In this document: piece by piece, positions 43,474 to 51,421 of the stretch
How the letters are laid out: every line of letters begins with the position of its first letter
Position numbering within the stretch: the first letter of the stretch is position 1
From: Streptomyces violaceorubidus
GTDB lineage: Bacteria; Actinomycetota; Actinomycetes; Streptomycetales; Streptomycetaceae
Reading direction: 5' to 3'
Length of the DNA: 53,613 nt
Assembly: GCF_000717995.1 (NCBI RefSeq)
Contig: NZ_JODM01000039.1
Span: forward strand, 1 to 53,613
Made by a program: the position numbers and the translations under genes
The notes under the pieces: generated by a model
Seen by the model: only the letters and a program-made list of their open reading frames with translations
The model's database searches: none
What the model was told of the DNA's origin: nothing

Positions 43474-44121
43474 GGAACCAGAACACGTTGAGATGGGTCG
43501 CTCCCGCCTGCATGCCGCCGATGTCAACGAACCGCTCGGCAGCCAGTGGACAGGCACCCGCACGCCCTTCGTCGGCTCGGTCAACCGGACCCGTGCCAGT
43601 ACCGCCGACCCTGATCTCCTCGACGTGCGCCGCCGGGCGGGTCATCTGTCGATGGGAGAAGACGTACACCCGCTGCATCGACGCCGGAATGGCACGGGTG
43701 CGGCGCCCCCGCATCCCTGATCACCAAACAGCCCAGGGCGGTTCGGGAACCGGCCGGAGCCCACACACGGCACTCGTCGAGAGGCTGGCACTACGGGCTC
43801 CTCAGGCCTGGGAGACCTTGGGGGAACCACCGTTCGTCATCGATCACGACCGGCGACGGTGCACGGCGGGAAGGTGTTCCGCAGGCGGCGTCGTACGGCA
43901 GTGCCGGTCGCTTGGCCGTCGTGCGGCCCCCGTTCCAAGTCATATGACTGATGCAGACCCTGGCTGCGCCTGTGAGAGTCGGGGCAGCGGCATCAGGCGC
44001 TGTCAGGGGCGCCGGGTTTCCTGTGTCGCCACGTGCGGGGCTGCCGCCTGCCGCGCGGCGCTCGACGGATACCGGCGCCGTTGGGGCGGCACATACTGGG
44101 CTGGGGGAAGGAACGTGCGTG
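43474..44121. other. Gap without a supported gene
   Basis: Nearly 650 bp in which open frames exist on both strands but none has a ribosome binding site plus recognisable protein character. The only useful signal is GGGGGAAGGAA at 44104-44113 ahead of the sensor-like gene. It may hold worn remnants. Confidence 0.4.
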
Positions 44122-45093
44122 ATGACATCGGTTGCCGACGGCGGGGGAAGCGTGTTCGGCATGGTGACGGAGCCTGTCTGGGCCGTCGACGCCGACCACC
44201 TGGTGTGCTACGCGAATCCCGCGGCCGCCGCGGCGCTCGGCCACGGCCGTCCGGCTGACCTGCTGGGCCGCGACGGCCGTCCGGTCACCGCGACCGACGA
44301 GCACCCGGAGCCGGGGGAACTGACCGGCCCGGTGCGGGGCGAGGGCATGCTTGCCCGACTCGACGGTTCGCTGCTGCCCGTCGAGTGGACCCTGACACCG
44401 TGGAACGGCCCGGAGGGCGGGACGGCACTGTACGTCTTCCGGTTTCTTCCGGTGCCGCTCCCCGTCGGCGGCGGAGCGGGGGAGGGCAACCGGTCGTCGG
44501 GGCTGCTCGCACACCGGCAGACGGAACGCCAACGCCGGTACGCCATGACTCTTCAGCACGGTGTCCAGGAGCGCATGGTCAGAGCCCTGCTCGGGCTGAG
44601 CCTGGCCAGGCAGGAGCTGGGCACCGCCCCCTCCGGCGCGCTCGACCTCCTCCACGACACGGCCCGTGACCTGGAGGAGGCGCTCGCCGGAGTCCGGGAG
44701 GTCACCGACGCGCTCAGTCCCGGTGCCCTGCGCGTCGGAGGGCTGTCGGCGGCCCTCACCGCCCTCGCGCGCCGCTGCCCGGTGCCCTTGGGCTTCTCGG
44801 GCATGCCGGCCAAGCGGCTCCCCGACCTGGTCGAGGCCCATCTGTACCTGCTGGTCGTCGAGGCCGTCGAACGGGCCGTCGCACACGGTCGGGCCGGTCG
44901 TGTCGAGGTGAGCGCCGCCATCGGCGCCAGTGCGGTGGTCACCGTTCAGGACGACGGCGCACCGCCCGTCCAGGCGGAGGACCTCGCGGCGTTGGCCGCG
45001 CTGACCGAGCGGGCCGCGATTCTCGGCGGCACCCTGACCGTCACCCACGCCCCGGACACCGGCACCACGATCACGGCGGTCGTCCCGCTCTGA
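44122..45093 (+). CDS. PAS sensor protein with degenerate histidine-kinase core
   Basis: A 323-aa protein, ATG 44122 (or GTG 44119) behind GGAAGGAA. Residues about 8-115 are a PAS domain (EPVWAVDADHLVCYANPAAA). Then comes a HisKA_3-like dimerisation region: RQRRYAMTLQHGVQERMVRA aligns with the usual RIARDLHDGVQQRLV, giving Gln where the phosphoacceptor His belongs and His where Asp belongs. The ATPase part (HLYLLVVEAVERAVAHGRAG, VVTVQDDGAPP) has Arg instead of the N-box Asn, and the G box is altered (ERAAILGGTLTV). It therefore probably cannot autophosphorylate in the normal way and may be a regulatory pseudokinase. No response regulator is adjacent. Confidence 0.7.
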   Translation: MTSVADGGGSVFGMVTEPVWAVDADHLVCYANPAAAAALGHGRPADLLGRDGRPVTATDEHPEPGELTGPVRGEGMLARLDGSLLPVEWTLTPWNGPEGGTALYVFRFLPVPLPVGGGAGEGNRSSGLLAHRQTERQRRYAMTLQHGVQERMVRALLGLSLARQELGTAPSGALDLLHDTARDLEEALAGVREVTDALSPGALRVGGLSAALTALARRCPVPLGFSGMPAKRLPDLVEAHLYLLVVEAVERAVAHGRAGRVEVSAAIGASAVVTVQDDGAPPVQAEDLAALAALTERAAILGGTLTVTHAPDTGTTITAVVPL

Positions 45094-45160
45094 GCGGTCG
45101 TACCGCACGGTTGCCGTCCACCCATGGCGACCGGCACGTGTGTGCTCGTCCGGGGCCGGG

Positions 45161-45955
45161 TCAGTAGTAAATCGGCCCCTTGATCCCGCCGCCCACGGCG
45201 ATCGTGTCGCCGTTGATCGCCACGCTGAGCGGGCTGGCCAGGAAGGCGACGACAGCCGCCACCTCGTGGGGTTCGACGGGCCTGCCGATGCCCACCGTGG
45301 CGGCGTACCGCTCCTCCAGTTCCGTACGGCTGACACCCGCGGCCGACGCCTGACGATCCAGGTTGTTCAGCCAGGTGAGCGTCCTGGTGGCACCGGGCTG
45401 GACGGAGACGACGTTGACCCCCCGGGGGCCGAGTTCGTCCGCGAGGTTCTTCGACATGGCGACCACGGCAGCATTGCGCACCGAGCCGGTCACCGACCCG
45501 GATTGCCGCGCCGCCAGTCCGCCGATGTTGATGATCCTGCCCCAGCCACGCTCGGCCATCCCGGGGGCGAAGGCGTGGACGCAGCGGAGATAGCCGCGGA
45601 CCTTGACGTTGATCTCGTCCTCCAGGGCGGAGTCGGGGAACGCTCCTGGATTGGTGGTGGCGGCGTTGTTCACGAGGATGTCCACCTCGCCGAGCCGCTC
45701 TCGCACGGCCCTGGCCATCTCGGTCACCGAAGCGTCCACCCCGGTGTCCGCGGGGACCGCGATGATCTCTGCGCCGGTCTCCGCGCGCAGCCGCGCCGCC
45801 TGCTCCTCGGCATGGCCGGCGGAACGGGCGACCAGGGCGACTGACGCCCCCTCAGCCGCCAGCGCCCGGCCGATCGCGAAACCGATACCCCGGCTGCCGC
45901 CGGTCACCACTGCTCGTCGGCCCTCGAGTCGAAGATCCACGGCTCCTCCGGTCAT
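45161..45955 (-). CDS. Short-chain dehydrogenase/reductase lacking YxxxK
   Basis: A 264-aa classical SDR frame: cofactor site AVVTGGSRGIGFAIGRALAA, NNAAT strand (DILVNNAATTNPG), and C-terminal VAFLASPLSVAINGDTIAVG. The active-site region reads IINIGGLAARQSGSVTGS, VRNAAVVAMSKNLADELG. Where most SDRs have YxxxK before AA, this has GSVRN, so the catalytic Tyr and Lys are absent. It may be a divergent subfamily with another mechanism or an inactive binding protein. ATG 45955 is chosen by domain fit; ATG 45967 and GTG 45991 are in frame, and none has a good ribosome binding site. A palindrome at 45964-45983 overlaps the likely promoter. Confidence 0.75.
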   Translation of the reverse strand: MTGGAVDLRLEGRRAVVTGGSRGIGFAIGRALAAEGASVALVARSAGHAEEQAARLRAETGAEIIAVPADTGVDASVTEMARAVRERLGEVDILVNNAATTNPGAFPDSALEDEINVKVRGYLRCVHAFAPGMAERGWGRIINIGGLAARQSGSVTGSVRNAAVVAMSKNLADELGPRGVNVVSVQPGATRTLTWLNNLDRQASAAGVSRTELEERYAATVGIGRPVEPHEVAAVVAFLASPLSVAINGDTIAVGGGIKGPIYY

Positions 45956-45963
45956 GTCGATGC

Positions 45964-45983
45964 ACATGTGTCTGCTCACATGT
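45964..45983. promoter_or_regulatory. Palindromic operator before the SDR gene
   Basis: ACATGTG-TCTGCT-CACATGT is a perfect inverted repeat with 7-bp arms, immediately upstream of the chosen SDR start. Adjacent is a looser repeat, AGAGACA...TATCTCT (45985-46007). No regulator gene lies next to it. Confidence 0.45.
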
Positions 45984-46007
45984 AGAGACACATCCTACGT
46001 ATCTCTG

Positions 46008-46324
46008 TCCAGCCGCGGTCCGGGTGGCCACCAGAGTTCTTGACCGCGACTGAAACGCACAGACCGGTACGGCACCGGTCACGACGTTCTGCGACGCCGC
46101 GGTCGGCGGCACTGCCGACATCGAGCGCGTTCTCGATGAGCGCGTCTCGATGTGGCACTCACTGTCGCCGTGGCCGACGGCATCGCTCTCTCCCGGCCGC
46201 CTACCGTTCACTCGCGGCGGCAGCCCGGCCCCGGCGGTGGACGAGACGCGATGACCGCGGGCGGCGCCCCGTGCGGCTCGGGAGAGGGCAGGACAGCAGG
46301 CACGTCACTCACCGACACCTCAGC
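46008..46324. other. Gap between SDR and S9 peptidase
   Basis: A stretch of about 317 bp with no supported gene. A forward fragment FCDAAVGGTADIERVLDERV (about 46089-46150) looks protein-like and may be a worn remnant. It is too short to assign. Confidence 0.3.
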
Positions 46325-48289
46325 TCACCGAGTCAGCCGCTCCTGTTGCGGGGCCAGGTGGCGGTGGAGCCACAGGAGGGTGCGGCAGAGGTGGTCGGTG
46401 GTTTCCGGGAAGTCGCGTACTCCGTGGCCCTGGGCGGGGTAGAGGACCAGTTCGGTCTCGACACCGGCGTGCAGCAGTGCCTGGTGCGCTTCGACGGCCT
46501 GCTGGGGTGGGGTGGACTTGTCGAGCAGGCCCGCGGTCACCAAGGTGGGCGTACGGTTGCGCGTCATGGTGAACAGCGGACTCTGGTGGACGTAGGCGCT
46601 GTTCGCGGCATGGGGGCTGTCCTGCAGGAACAGTTCGTCGAAGCGGGGGATGTTGGACGTGTAGTGCTGGCTGCTCCAGTCGCTCACGGGGGACACCGCG
46701 ATCGCGGCTGCGAGGCGCCGGTCGACGGTGGGCAGGAACAGGCTCACGACGGCGCCGTAGCTGGTGCCGGTCACGGCGATCCGCGTGGGGTCGGCCACGC
46801 CTCGGTCGACGAGGTGGTCGATCCCGCTCAGCAGGTCCTGTACCGGTGCGCCGAGCATGTCCCCGACGGCCGAGCGGGTGAAGGCCTCCCCGCGGCCGTG
46901 GCTGCCACGCGGGTTGGGATGCAGTACGGCGTACCCCTCCGATGCCAGCAGGGGTGCGAGCGGATAGCGGTCCGAGTTGGAGACGCCCCAGCAGTTGCGC
47001 CACGACGACACCGGTCCGCCGTGGACGTTGACGACCAGCGGATACGGCGGCGGGCCGTCGGGGACGACGAGCAGGCCCTCAATCCGTTGACCGTCAAAGG
47101 AGGTCCAGGAGACCTCCTCCATCCTCCCGGACCGGTCCCGCACGAAGGCCGTGCCCTCGTGAGCCGGGTCGAAGACGGTACGCGTCTTCGCCTCCGTGAC
47201 GGTGACCAGACGCGGCCACGTCTCGTAGGACTCGAGGAAGCCGTGGAAGCGGCCCGCCGTGTCGGTACGTATCTGCGGGGTCCAGCCGTGGAAGGTCTGG
47301 TTCGTCGACCGGACCTGGGTGACGGCCGCCATCTCCGGATCTATTCGTCCGATGACGGTCACCAGTCCGCGCAGTCCCGCGTATCCGAGGTGTCCCTCTG
47401 CGGGGAAGTGGAGCGACGACACGTCCACTCCTTGCGTGTCGAGGGGTACCGCGTTCCCTTCCGGGTCCAGGAGGATCACATCTCCCGCCACCACTCCGCG
47501 GTCGCTGCAGGTCGCCTCGATCACGGCGCTCCGGCCACCGGCCCAGACCGGCGAGGCCAACTGGCGGCCCTGTGGCGGGACATAGAGGCAGGTGGCTGCC
47601 GCCGACGGAAGTTCTATACGCGTCAGCTGGGGGTCGTACCAGCCAGACTCACCAGGCTGTGCCGAACAGACGGCCAGAGCGGCGTCCGGACCGGCCCAGC
47701 ACATCTCCCAGACGTTGAGGCCGGCCGGAGTGACGTTGTGTACGGAACCGCTGTGCCGGTCCACGACGTAGCACTGACGACGCCGTTCCGGCTCAGAGGT
47801 GAAGACAAGGGGTTCCCATTGCGACGGCGCGGCAGACACACGTCCCGCCGCGCTGTAACACGCGGACTGGTCAGCGGCCAGCACGACGAGCACCCGTCGG
47901 CCGTCCGCCGAGACATGGAGCTGCTCGACGGACCCGGGCAGAGTCGGTCCTTCGGACCAGACTTCTCCGGCGAGGTCGAACCAGGTGAGACGGCCCTGTG
48001 CAGCGACGGCCACGACACCAGGACCGCACGAGACGCGATCTGCCCGCACGTCGTACTCCAGGCAAGCCCCGTCGCTGGTGGCGATCACACACAGAACACG
48101 GTGACTTCGACCGTCCAGACCGGAGAGGACAGTGCCGACCGCCGCCACGTGCAGGCCGTCGGGGGTCACGTCCCACTGATCGATACGTGTGACACGGCCG
48201 AAGCCAGGTCCCTCGGCCCGCTCCAGCCAGTCCACCACCCGGTCCCGGACGGCTTGCTCCGCCATGGTGTTCTGTTTCTCCTCAATCAT
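46325..48289 (-). CDS. S9-family (prolyl oligopeptidase-type) serine peptidase
   Basis: A 654-aa protein without a signal peptide, so cytosolic. The N-terminal about 400 residues form a beta-propeller-like domain. The C-terminal alpha/beta-hydrolase domain begins near LVVNVHGGPVSSWRNCWGVS. The catalytic triad is Ser 510 in AVTGTSYGAVVSL, Asp in AGLLDKSTPPQQ and His in YPAQGHGVRDFPE. The family motif is usually GGSYGG; here it is GTSYGA. It should cleave short peptides or act as an acyl-aminoacyl-type peptidase. Bases 47749-47877 inside its propeller are duplicated at 5391-5519. ATG 48289 is taken although no strong ribosome binding site was seen; the ATG at residue 9 is an alternative. Confidence 0.85.
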   Translation of the reverse strand: MIEEKQNTMAEQAVRDRVVDWLERAEGPGFGRVTRIDQWDVTPDGLHVAAVGTVLSGLDGRSHRVLCVIATSDGACLEYDVRADRVSCGPGVVAVAAQGRLTWFDLAGEVWSEGPTLPGSVEQLHVSADGRRVLVVLAADQSACYSAAGRVSAAPSQWEPLVFTSEPERRRQCYVVDRHSGSVHNVTPAGLNVWEMCWAGPDAALAVCSAQPGESGWYDPQLTRIELPSAAATCLYVPPQGRQLASPVWAGGRSAVIEATCSDRGVVAGDVILLDPEGNAVPLDTQGVDVSSLHFPAEGHLGYAGLRGLVTVIGRIDPEMAAVTQVRSTNQTFHGWTPQIRTDTAGRFHGFLESYETWPRLVTVTEAKTRTVFDPAHEGTAFVRDRSGRMEEVSWTSFDGQRIEGLLVVPDGPPPYPLVVNVHGGPVSSWRNCWGVSNSDRYPLAPLLASEGYAVLHPNPRGSHGRGEAFTRSAVGDMLGAPVQDLLSGIDHLVDRGVADPTRIAVTGTSYGAVVSLFLPTVDRRLAAAIAVSPVSDWSSQHYTSNIPRFDELFLQDSPHAANSAYVHQSPLFTMTRNRTPTLVTAGLLDKSTPPQQAVEAHQALLHAGVETELVLYPAQGHGVRDFPETTDHLCRTLLWLHRHLAPQQERLTR

Positions 48290-48460
48290 CCTCTCAGCAT
48301 GTCACGCGATGTCTGCGGACTTGGCACACGTTCGGACCAGGCCGGGTGACCGCTCAAGGAGCCCGGCCAGTCGAGGCCGTGTTCCCCAGCGCGTCTGACG
48401 ACGGCACGGATGGGTGACACTGACCTGGCTTGCTGAGAGGCGGCCTGGAAGGATGTCGCA

Positions 48461-48607
48461 GTGCCGAAGCGGTATCCGGCGAAGTCCCGCGACAGCGTCG
48501 CGCGGGTCGCGCGCAACCACCGGCCCGGCCTCCTCGAGGCGGACCGGCGTGAGGTCGAGCAGGCGGTCGCGAAGCCGGCCGGCACGCTGCGGTCGAAGCC
48601 GGGGTAG
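48461..48607 (+). pseudogene. IS3-type transposase OrfA remnant
   Basis: A 48-codon forward frame from GTG 48461 begins VPKRYPAKSRDSVARVARNH, then RPG. IS3-family OrfA proteins of actinomycetes begin (M)PK-YP-EFR-DVVRVARNR-PG, with a helix-turn-helix following. Here that part is lost and the frame passes into LLEADRREVEQAVAKPAG, possibly the later coiled-coil. It ends at 48607. On the other strand about 48604-48668 reads like the edge of a Dabb-type small barrel protein. The remnant lies beside the peptidase gene that donated a fragment to the left side. Confidence 0.5.
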
Positions 48608-48679
48608 TCGTCCAGCTCTATGACCGCGGCGTACGTGAAGTCGGCGCGAGGGCGGACCGCCTCGGCGGCCGCCGTATGC

Positions 48680-49069
48680 CTACTGCCAGCGCTCGGTGTA
48701 GGGATCAGTGGTGGTGCCCATCGCGCCCCACTTGCTGCCGGGCGTGTCCTGGTTGAATCCGCCAGGAAGGGGCACAACCGTGGTGATGTTGAAGTGCGCG
48801 TGGCTGACGTTGTAGAAGCCGCCGATGGTGTACGGCCCGGTGCCCGAGATGTCGAAGGTCTGGCACTGGCCGGGGTTCACCACGTAGGAGTGGGCACCGG
48901 TCGACCAGGTGATGTCGGCGCTGTAGTTGCCCTGGGCGCACAGCTGCACGCGGTGGTTGCTGATCGCCGCCGAGGCAGGGGAGCCGATAGCGACAACGGC
49001 TGCGGAGGCCGCGAGAAGGGCGCCCAGCGCGCTGGTCGTACGTCGTCCCGGCTTGAACTTCTTGGGCAT
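48680..49069 (-). CDS. Small secreted two-cysteine protein, paralogue B
   Basis: A 129-aa precursor from ATG 49069 with GGAGC six bases upstream. Signal peptide RRTTSALGALLAASAAVVAI to SPASAA. The mature chain (about 90 aa) reads HRVQLCAQGNYSADITW, YVVNPGQCQTFDISG and ends TDPYTERWQ. It matches paralogue A (42965-43375) at QLC-x-QGNY and VNPG-x-CQT, including both cysteines, while the rest has diverged. It is probably a disulphide-stabilised beta domain released outside the cell. An inverted repeat, CATGCC-GGATGA-GGCATG at 49108-49125, lies 39 bp upstream and may be an operator. Confidence 0.75.
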   Translation of the reverse strand: MPKKFKPGRRTTSALGALLAASAAVVAIGSPASAAISNHRVQLCAQGNYSADITWSTGAHSYVVNPGQCQTFDISGTGPYTIGGFYNVSHAHFNITTVVPLPGGFNQDTPGSKWGAMGTTTDPYTERWQ

Positions 49070-49107
49070 GAACTGCTCCGCTTCCTGGGTTACTTGCTGG
49101 TGGTCGC

Positions 49108-49125
49108 CATGCCGGATGAGGCATG
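49108..49125. promoter_or_regulatory. Inverted repeat upstream of secreted protein B
   Basis: CATGCC-GGATGA-GGCATG, perfect 6-bp arms, 39-56 bp before the start codon of the minus-strand gene. No -10/-35 pair was assigned. Confidence 0.3.
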
Positions 49126-49369
49126 TCACCCAGGGAACGGAATATGCCCTCAGGAGGTTCAGTCAGCCCCGTGGGCAACGGAGTTTGTCTGCGCGGCTCG
49201 ACCTCTGGCCTTGACCACGGCTGACGCGCCTGCGTCTCCCCGGCCGTCATGAGCCCGGGACGGCGCCCGCACCGGACGCCACCGCTGGACCATGCGGAAG
49301 GCCGGAATCCACACGTCTTCCGTGACTGGCAGGGTGCCCTGACACCGGACTGATCCGCGATCCAGTCCT

Positions 49370-49640
49370 TCACACCGCAGAGGTGGGCCGCTGCTCCACA
49401 CGGGTGCGGACCAGTGCCCCGTCATCGCCGTGGCCCCGGTAGAGACGGGGCCGGGCCCACAGGGTGCGTGTCGACAGGCCCTCGACGAGCCCGGCCAGGG
49501 TCTCGTTGCCCGCGGCGGGGACGACGACTTGGTGGAAGGCGAGGTCGTGATCGAGCAGACGCTCCGGGTCGTCGGTGGCCGCCATCGCGGTCATGTGCTC
49601 GGCGGCCACCGTCCTGGACGACCGGCGGTGGGTGGAGTGG
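49370..49640 (-). pseudogene. GntR/FadR-type regulator remnant (FCD domain)
   Basis: The minus strand reads VAAEHMTAMAATDDPERLLD, HDLAFHQVVVPAAGNETLAG, LVEGLSTRTLWARPRLYRG, the FCD effector domain of FadR-class GntR regulators, which normally has DLAFHRAVAAAAGNETLAAL. The DNA-binding half upstream of about 49640 and the end of the FCD domain are missing. The surrounding frame is arginine-rich noise containing the 49705-49734 hexamer repeat. Confidence 0.65.
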
Positions 49641-49704
49641 CGTGGCGGCCCGGCACACGATTTCCATGCTGCCTGACCGTCCGCCTCTTTCGCACGGTGG
49701 AGCG

Positions 49705-49734
49705 TGACACGGACACGGACACGGACACGGACAT
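49705..49734 (+). repeat. Hexamer microsatellite GGACAC x5
   Basis: Five tandem units: TGACAC, GGACAC three times, GGACAT. It lies in non-coding sequence between the GntR remnant and the toxin-antitoxin operon. Confidence 0.7.
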
Positions 49735-49957
49735 CGCCTGAGCACCTGCCCGTACGGTGCTCGACACGCCGCGTGCCTGGATCACCTCGGCTGCATCGCG
49801 CCGTGTTTGACGCATGCGACCGTGCGCCGCTCGGACGGTGTGCCGTGACGCGCGACGCATCCGCGGCCGGCTCGTCGCCGTCGCCCGGCCGCCTTCGGAC
49901 CACGCAGGACCCGGTCTCTCTGCCGCTCCTCGTCGCCTGCCGCACATGTCACTCCTG

Positions 49958-49974
49958 TTCTACCGGCGGTAGAA
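49958..49974. promoter_or_regulatory. Palindromic operator of the toxin-antitoxin operon
   Basis: TTCTACC-GGC-GGTAGAA, perfect 7-bp arms, eight bases before the antitoxin ATG. The 17 bases are identical to the core of the operator in front of the dead copy (5148-5164), so it has been kept in both. It is probably bound by the ribbon-helix-helix antitoxin for autorepression. Confidence 0.7.
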
Positions 49975-49982
49975 TCGGTCGC

Positions 49983-50237
49983 ATGAGCAAGCCGACGAGT
50001 ATCAAGACAAGTGAGGACGTGCGCGACCGGCTGCGGGTCCTGGCAGAGGAAAGGGGCACGACGATCACTGAACTGCTGGAGGAGCTCGCCTCCCGCGAGC
50101 TCACGCGGGCGGAACGGGAGGAGCGCGCCGCCGAGGCGGCCCGCGAGCTCGGCGTCGAGTACAGCGAGCAGGTTCGGCAGGCCGGCCAGGACGCCTGGGC
50201 GAAGATCCGCGCGCATCAGGGTGGCGCCGCCGCGTGA
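49983..50237 (+). CDS. Ribbon-helix-helix antitoxin
   Basis: An 84-aa protein from ATG 49983. MSKPTSIKTSEDVRDRLRVL and AEERGTTITELLEELAS make a beta strand plus two helices, the RHH fold of CopG/VapB-type antitoxins that bind their operator as dimers. The C-terminal part (EERAAEAARELGVEYSEQVR) is the likely toxin-binding helix. The stop overlaps the toxin start (GTGA at 50234-50237), so antitoxin is made first. A palindrome at 49958-49974 precedes it. Confidence 0.8.
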   Translation: MSKPTSIKTSEDVRDRLRVLAEERGTTITELLEELASRELTRAEREERAAEAARELGVEYSEQVRQAGQDAWAKIRAHQGGAAA

Positions 50238-50608
50238 ACGTGACGGCTGTCCTGGACCACACCGCGCTGTCCGCCCTGTTCCGGGCCGACCCCTTCTTCA
50301 CCGGCCTCTACATCGAGGCCTCACGCGGCACCGGCCGCGTCGTCCTCCCCTCCCTGGCCGTCGTGGCCGCCGAACGGGAGGCCGCCGGCGCCGGCCGGCA
50401 CGCGGCGTCCCTGCGGTTCGCAGAGCACGTCCCCTTCACCGCCGCCCACGCAGTCGACACGATGGGCTGGCCCGACACGGACTGGCCCATCGCTCACACG
50501 GCGGTGATCGCCTGGCACGCGATCAAGGCAGGCGAGCCGCTCACCGTCCTGTCGCTCCGGCCCGACCTGTACGCGGGTACCGGCATCACTCCGCTGAACC
50601 CTGCCTGA
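50234..50608 (+). CDS. PIN-like (VapC-type) toxin
   Basis: A 124-aa protein from GTG 50234, overlapping the antitoxin stop. It starts VTAVLDHTALSALFRADPFF, with Asp 7 where PIN nucleases have their first acidic residue. It continues VVLPSLAVVAAEREAAGAGR (the second acidic residue could be this Glu) and ends TVLSLRPDLYAGTGITPLNP, in the place where VapC proteins have T-x-D. Two Asp in GWPDTDWPIAHTAV may complete the site. The acidic set is thus not canonical. Size, gene order and fold order point to a VapC-like toxin that cleaves RNA. The antitoxin immediately upstream should neutralise it. Confidence 0.7.
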   Translation: MNVTAVLDHTALSALFRADPFFTGLYIEASRGTGRVVLPSLAVVAAEREAAGAGRHAASLRFAEHVPFTAAHAVDTMGWPDTDWPIAHTAVIAWHAIKAGEPLTVLSLRPDLYAGTGITPLNPA

Positions 50609-51074
50609 CCTGCGCCGCTCCACTGCCCGGTAGGGACGTGTGCCTGCTGTGCGGCGACTGGACGGCGTCGACGGCCGAGGCTGCGCTGCCGGCCGTCGAG
50701 CCACCGGCTCCATCGGCCCCGATGACGGTGCCCCGGCCGCCGACATGCGTCGCCTGCCCGCGACCGGCACGGGCCTCCCCAAACGCACACCAGCCCCGTG
50801 AACCGCAACTTCACGATGCCGACGGCCACCGGAGTCCGGCGTCCGTCCCTGAACGGCCGACCAAGGTATAGAAGTTCGTCACGGGCCCCGACTTCCGGCA
50901 GCCATGGCTCACCGACTTTTCGCCGAAGTTCCACCGCCGCCCAGGCCATAGCTTCGTCACGTGCGCCGCCCCACCGGGCCCGGCAGCGGTGAGACCGGGT
51001 CTGAGCCGGGGTCGCCGCACACGGAGCGCGGCCCGCCGCTGACCCCTCACAGGAGGAACGCAGGCCAGCACGTC
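50609..51074. other. Gap between toxin and ABC relic
   Basis: In 466 bp I see no supported gene. Short protein-like fragments occur on both strands (for example CLLCGDWTASTAEAAL at about 50640), without start signals or continuity. AGGAGG at 51052-51057 is 17 bases before the ABC relic start, which is too far to serve it. Confidence 0.4.
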
Positions 51075-51363
51075 ATGACCTACTCCACACAAGACGGGCA
51101 AGTCCCCGAAGCCCTCGCTGTCGAGGCCCGCGGGCTGGGCAGGTACTACCGGCGCGGGTGGGCGCTGCGCGACGCCTCCTTCAGGCTGCCCGCCGGACGG
51201 ATGGCCGCGCTCGTCGGCCCGAACGGGGCGGGCAAGACGACCCTGCTGGACGGTGACGGGGCTGTGCCTGGCGCTCGCCGGCGTGCTCGTCGCCCTGTCC
51301 GCATGGTGGGTCCGCGGCGGGTTCGGCATCCGACGGCGCCCGGCCCCCGCCGAAAAGCGCTGA
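51075..51363 (+). pseudogene. ABC transporter deletion scar (ATPase start joined to permease end)
   Basis: From ATG 51075 the frame reads VEARGLGRYYRRGWALRDAS, FRLPAGRMAALVGPNGAGKT and TLLD, the N-terminus and Walker A loop of an ABC ATPase. At about 51250 this stops. In a different frame TVTGLCLALAGVLVALSAWW and VRGGFGIRRRPAPAEKR runs to a TGA at 51361-51363. That piece looks like the last transmembrane helix and basic tail of an ABC-2 permease. A deletion has removed the rest of the ATPase and nearly all of the permease. The scar faces the two-component system at 51422-53274, a common partner of such exporters. Confidence 0.7.
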
Positions 51364-51421
51364 CAAGGGCCCTCGCAGGCCTTCGCCCCGCCCGGGGCGC
51401 TCTCGGGTCCCGGGGTGGGGC

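Noticed and set aside
43476..43721. Possible forward gene after the terminator
   Set aside because: Opposite-strand frames are equally open, composition is not coding-like and there is no start signal.
46040..48349. A 769-codon open frame on the plus strand opposite the S9 peptidase
   Set aside because: The minus strand has the complete catalytic triad and propeller. The plus frame has no family features and is antisense noise.
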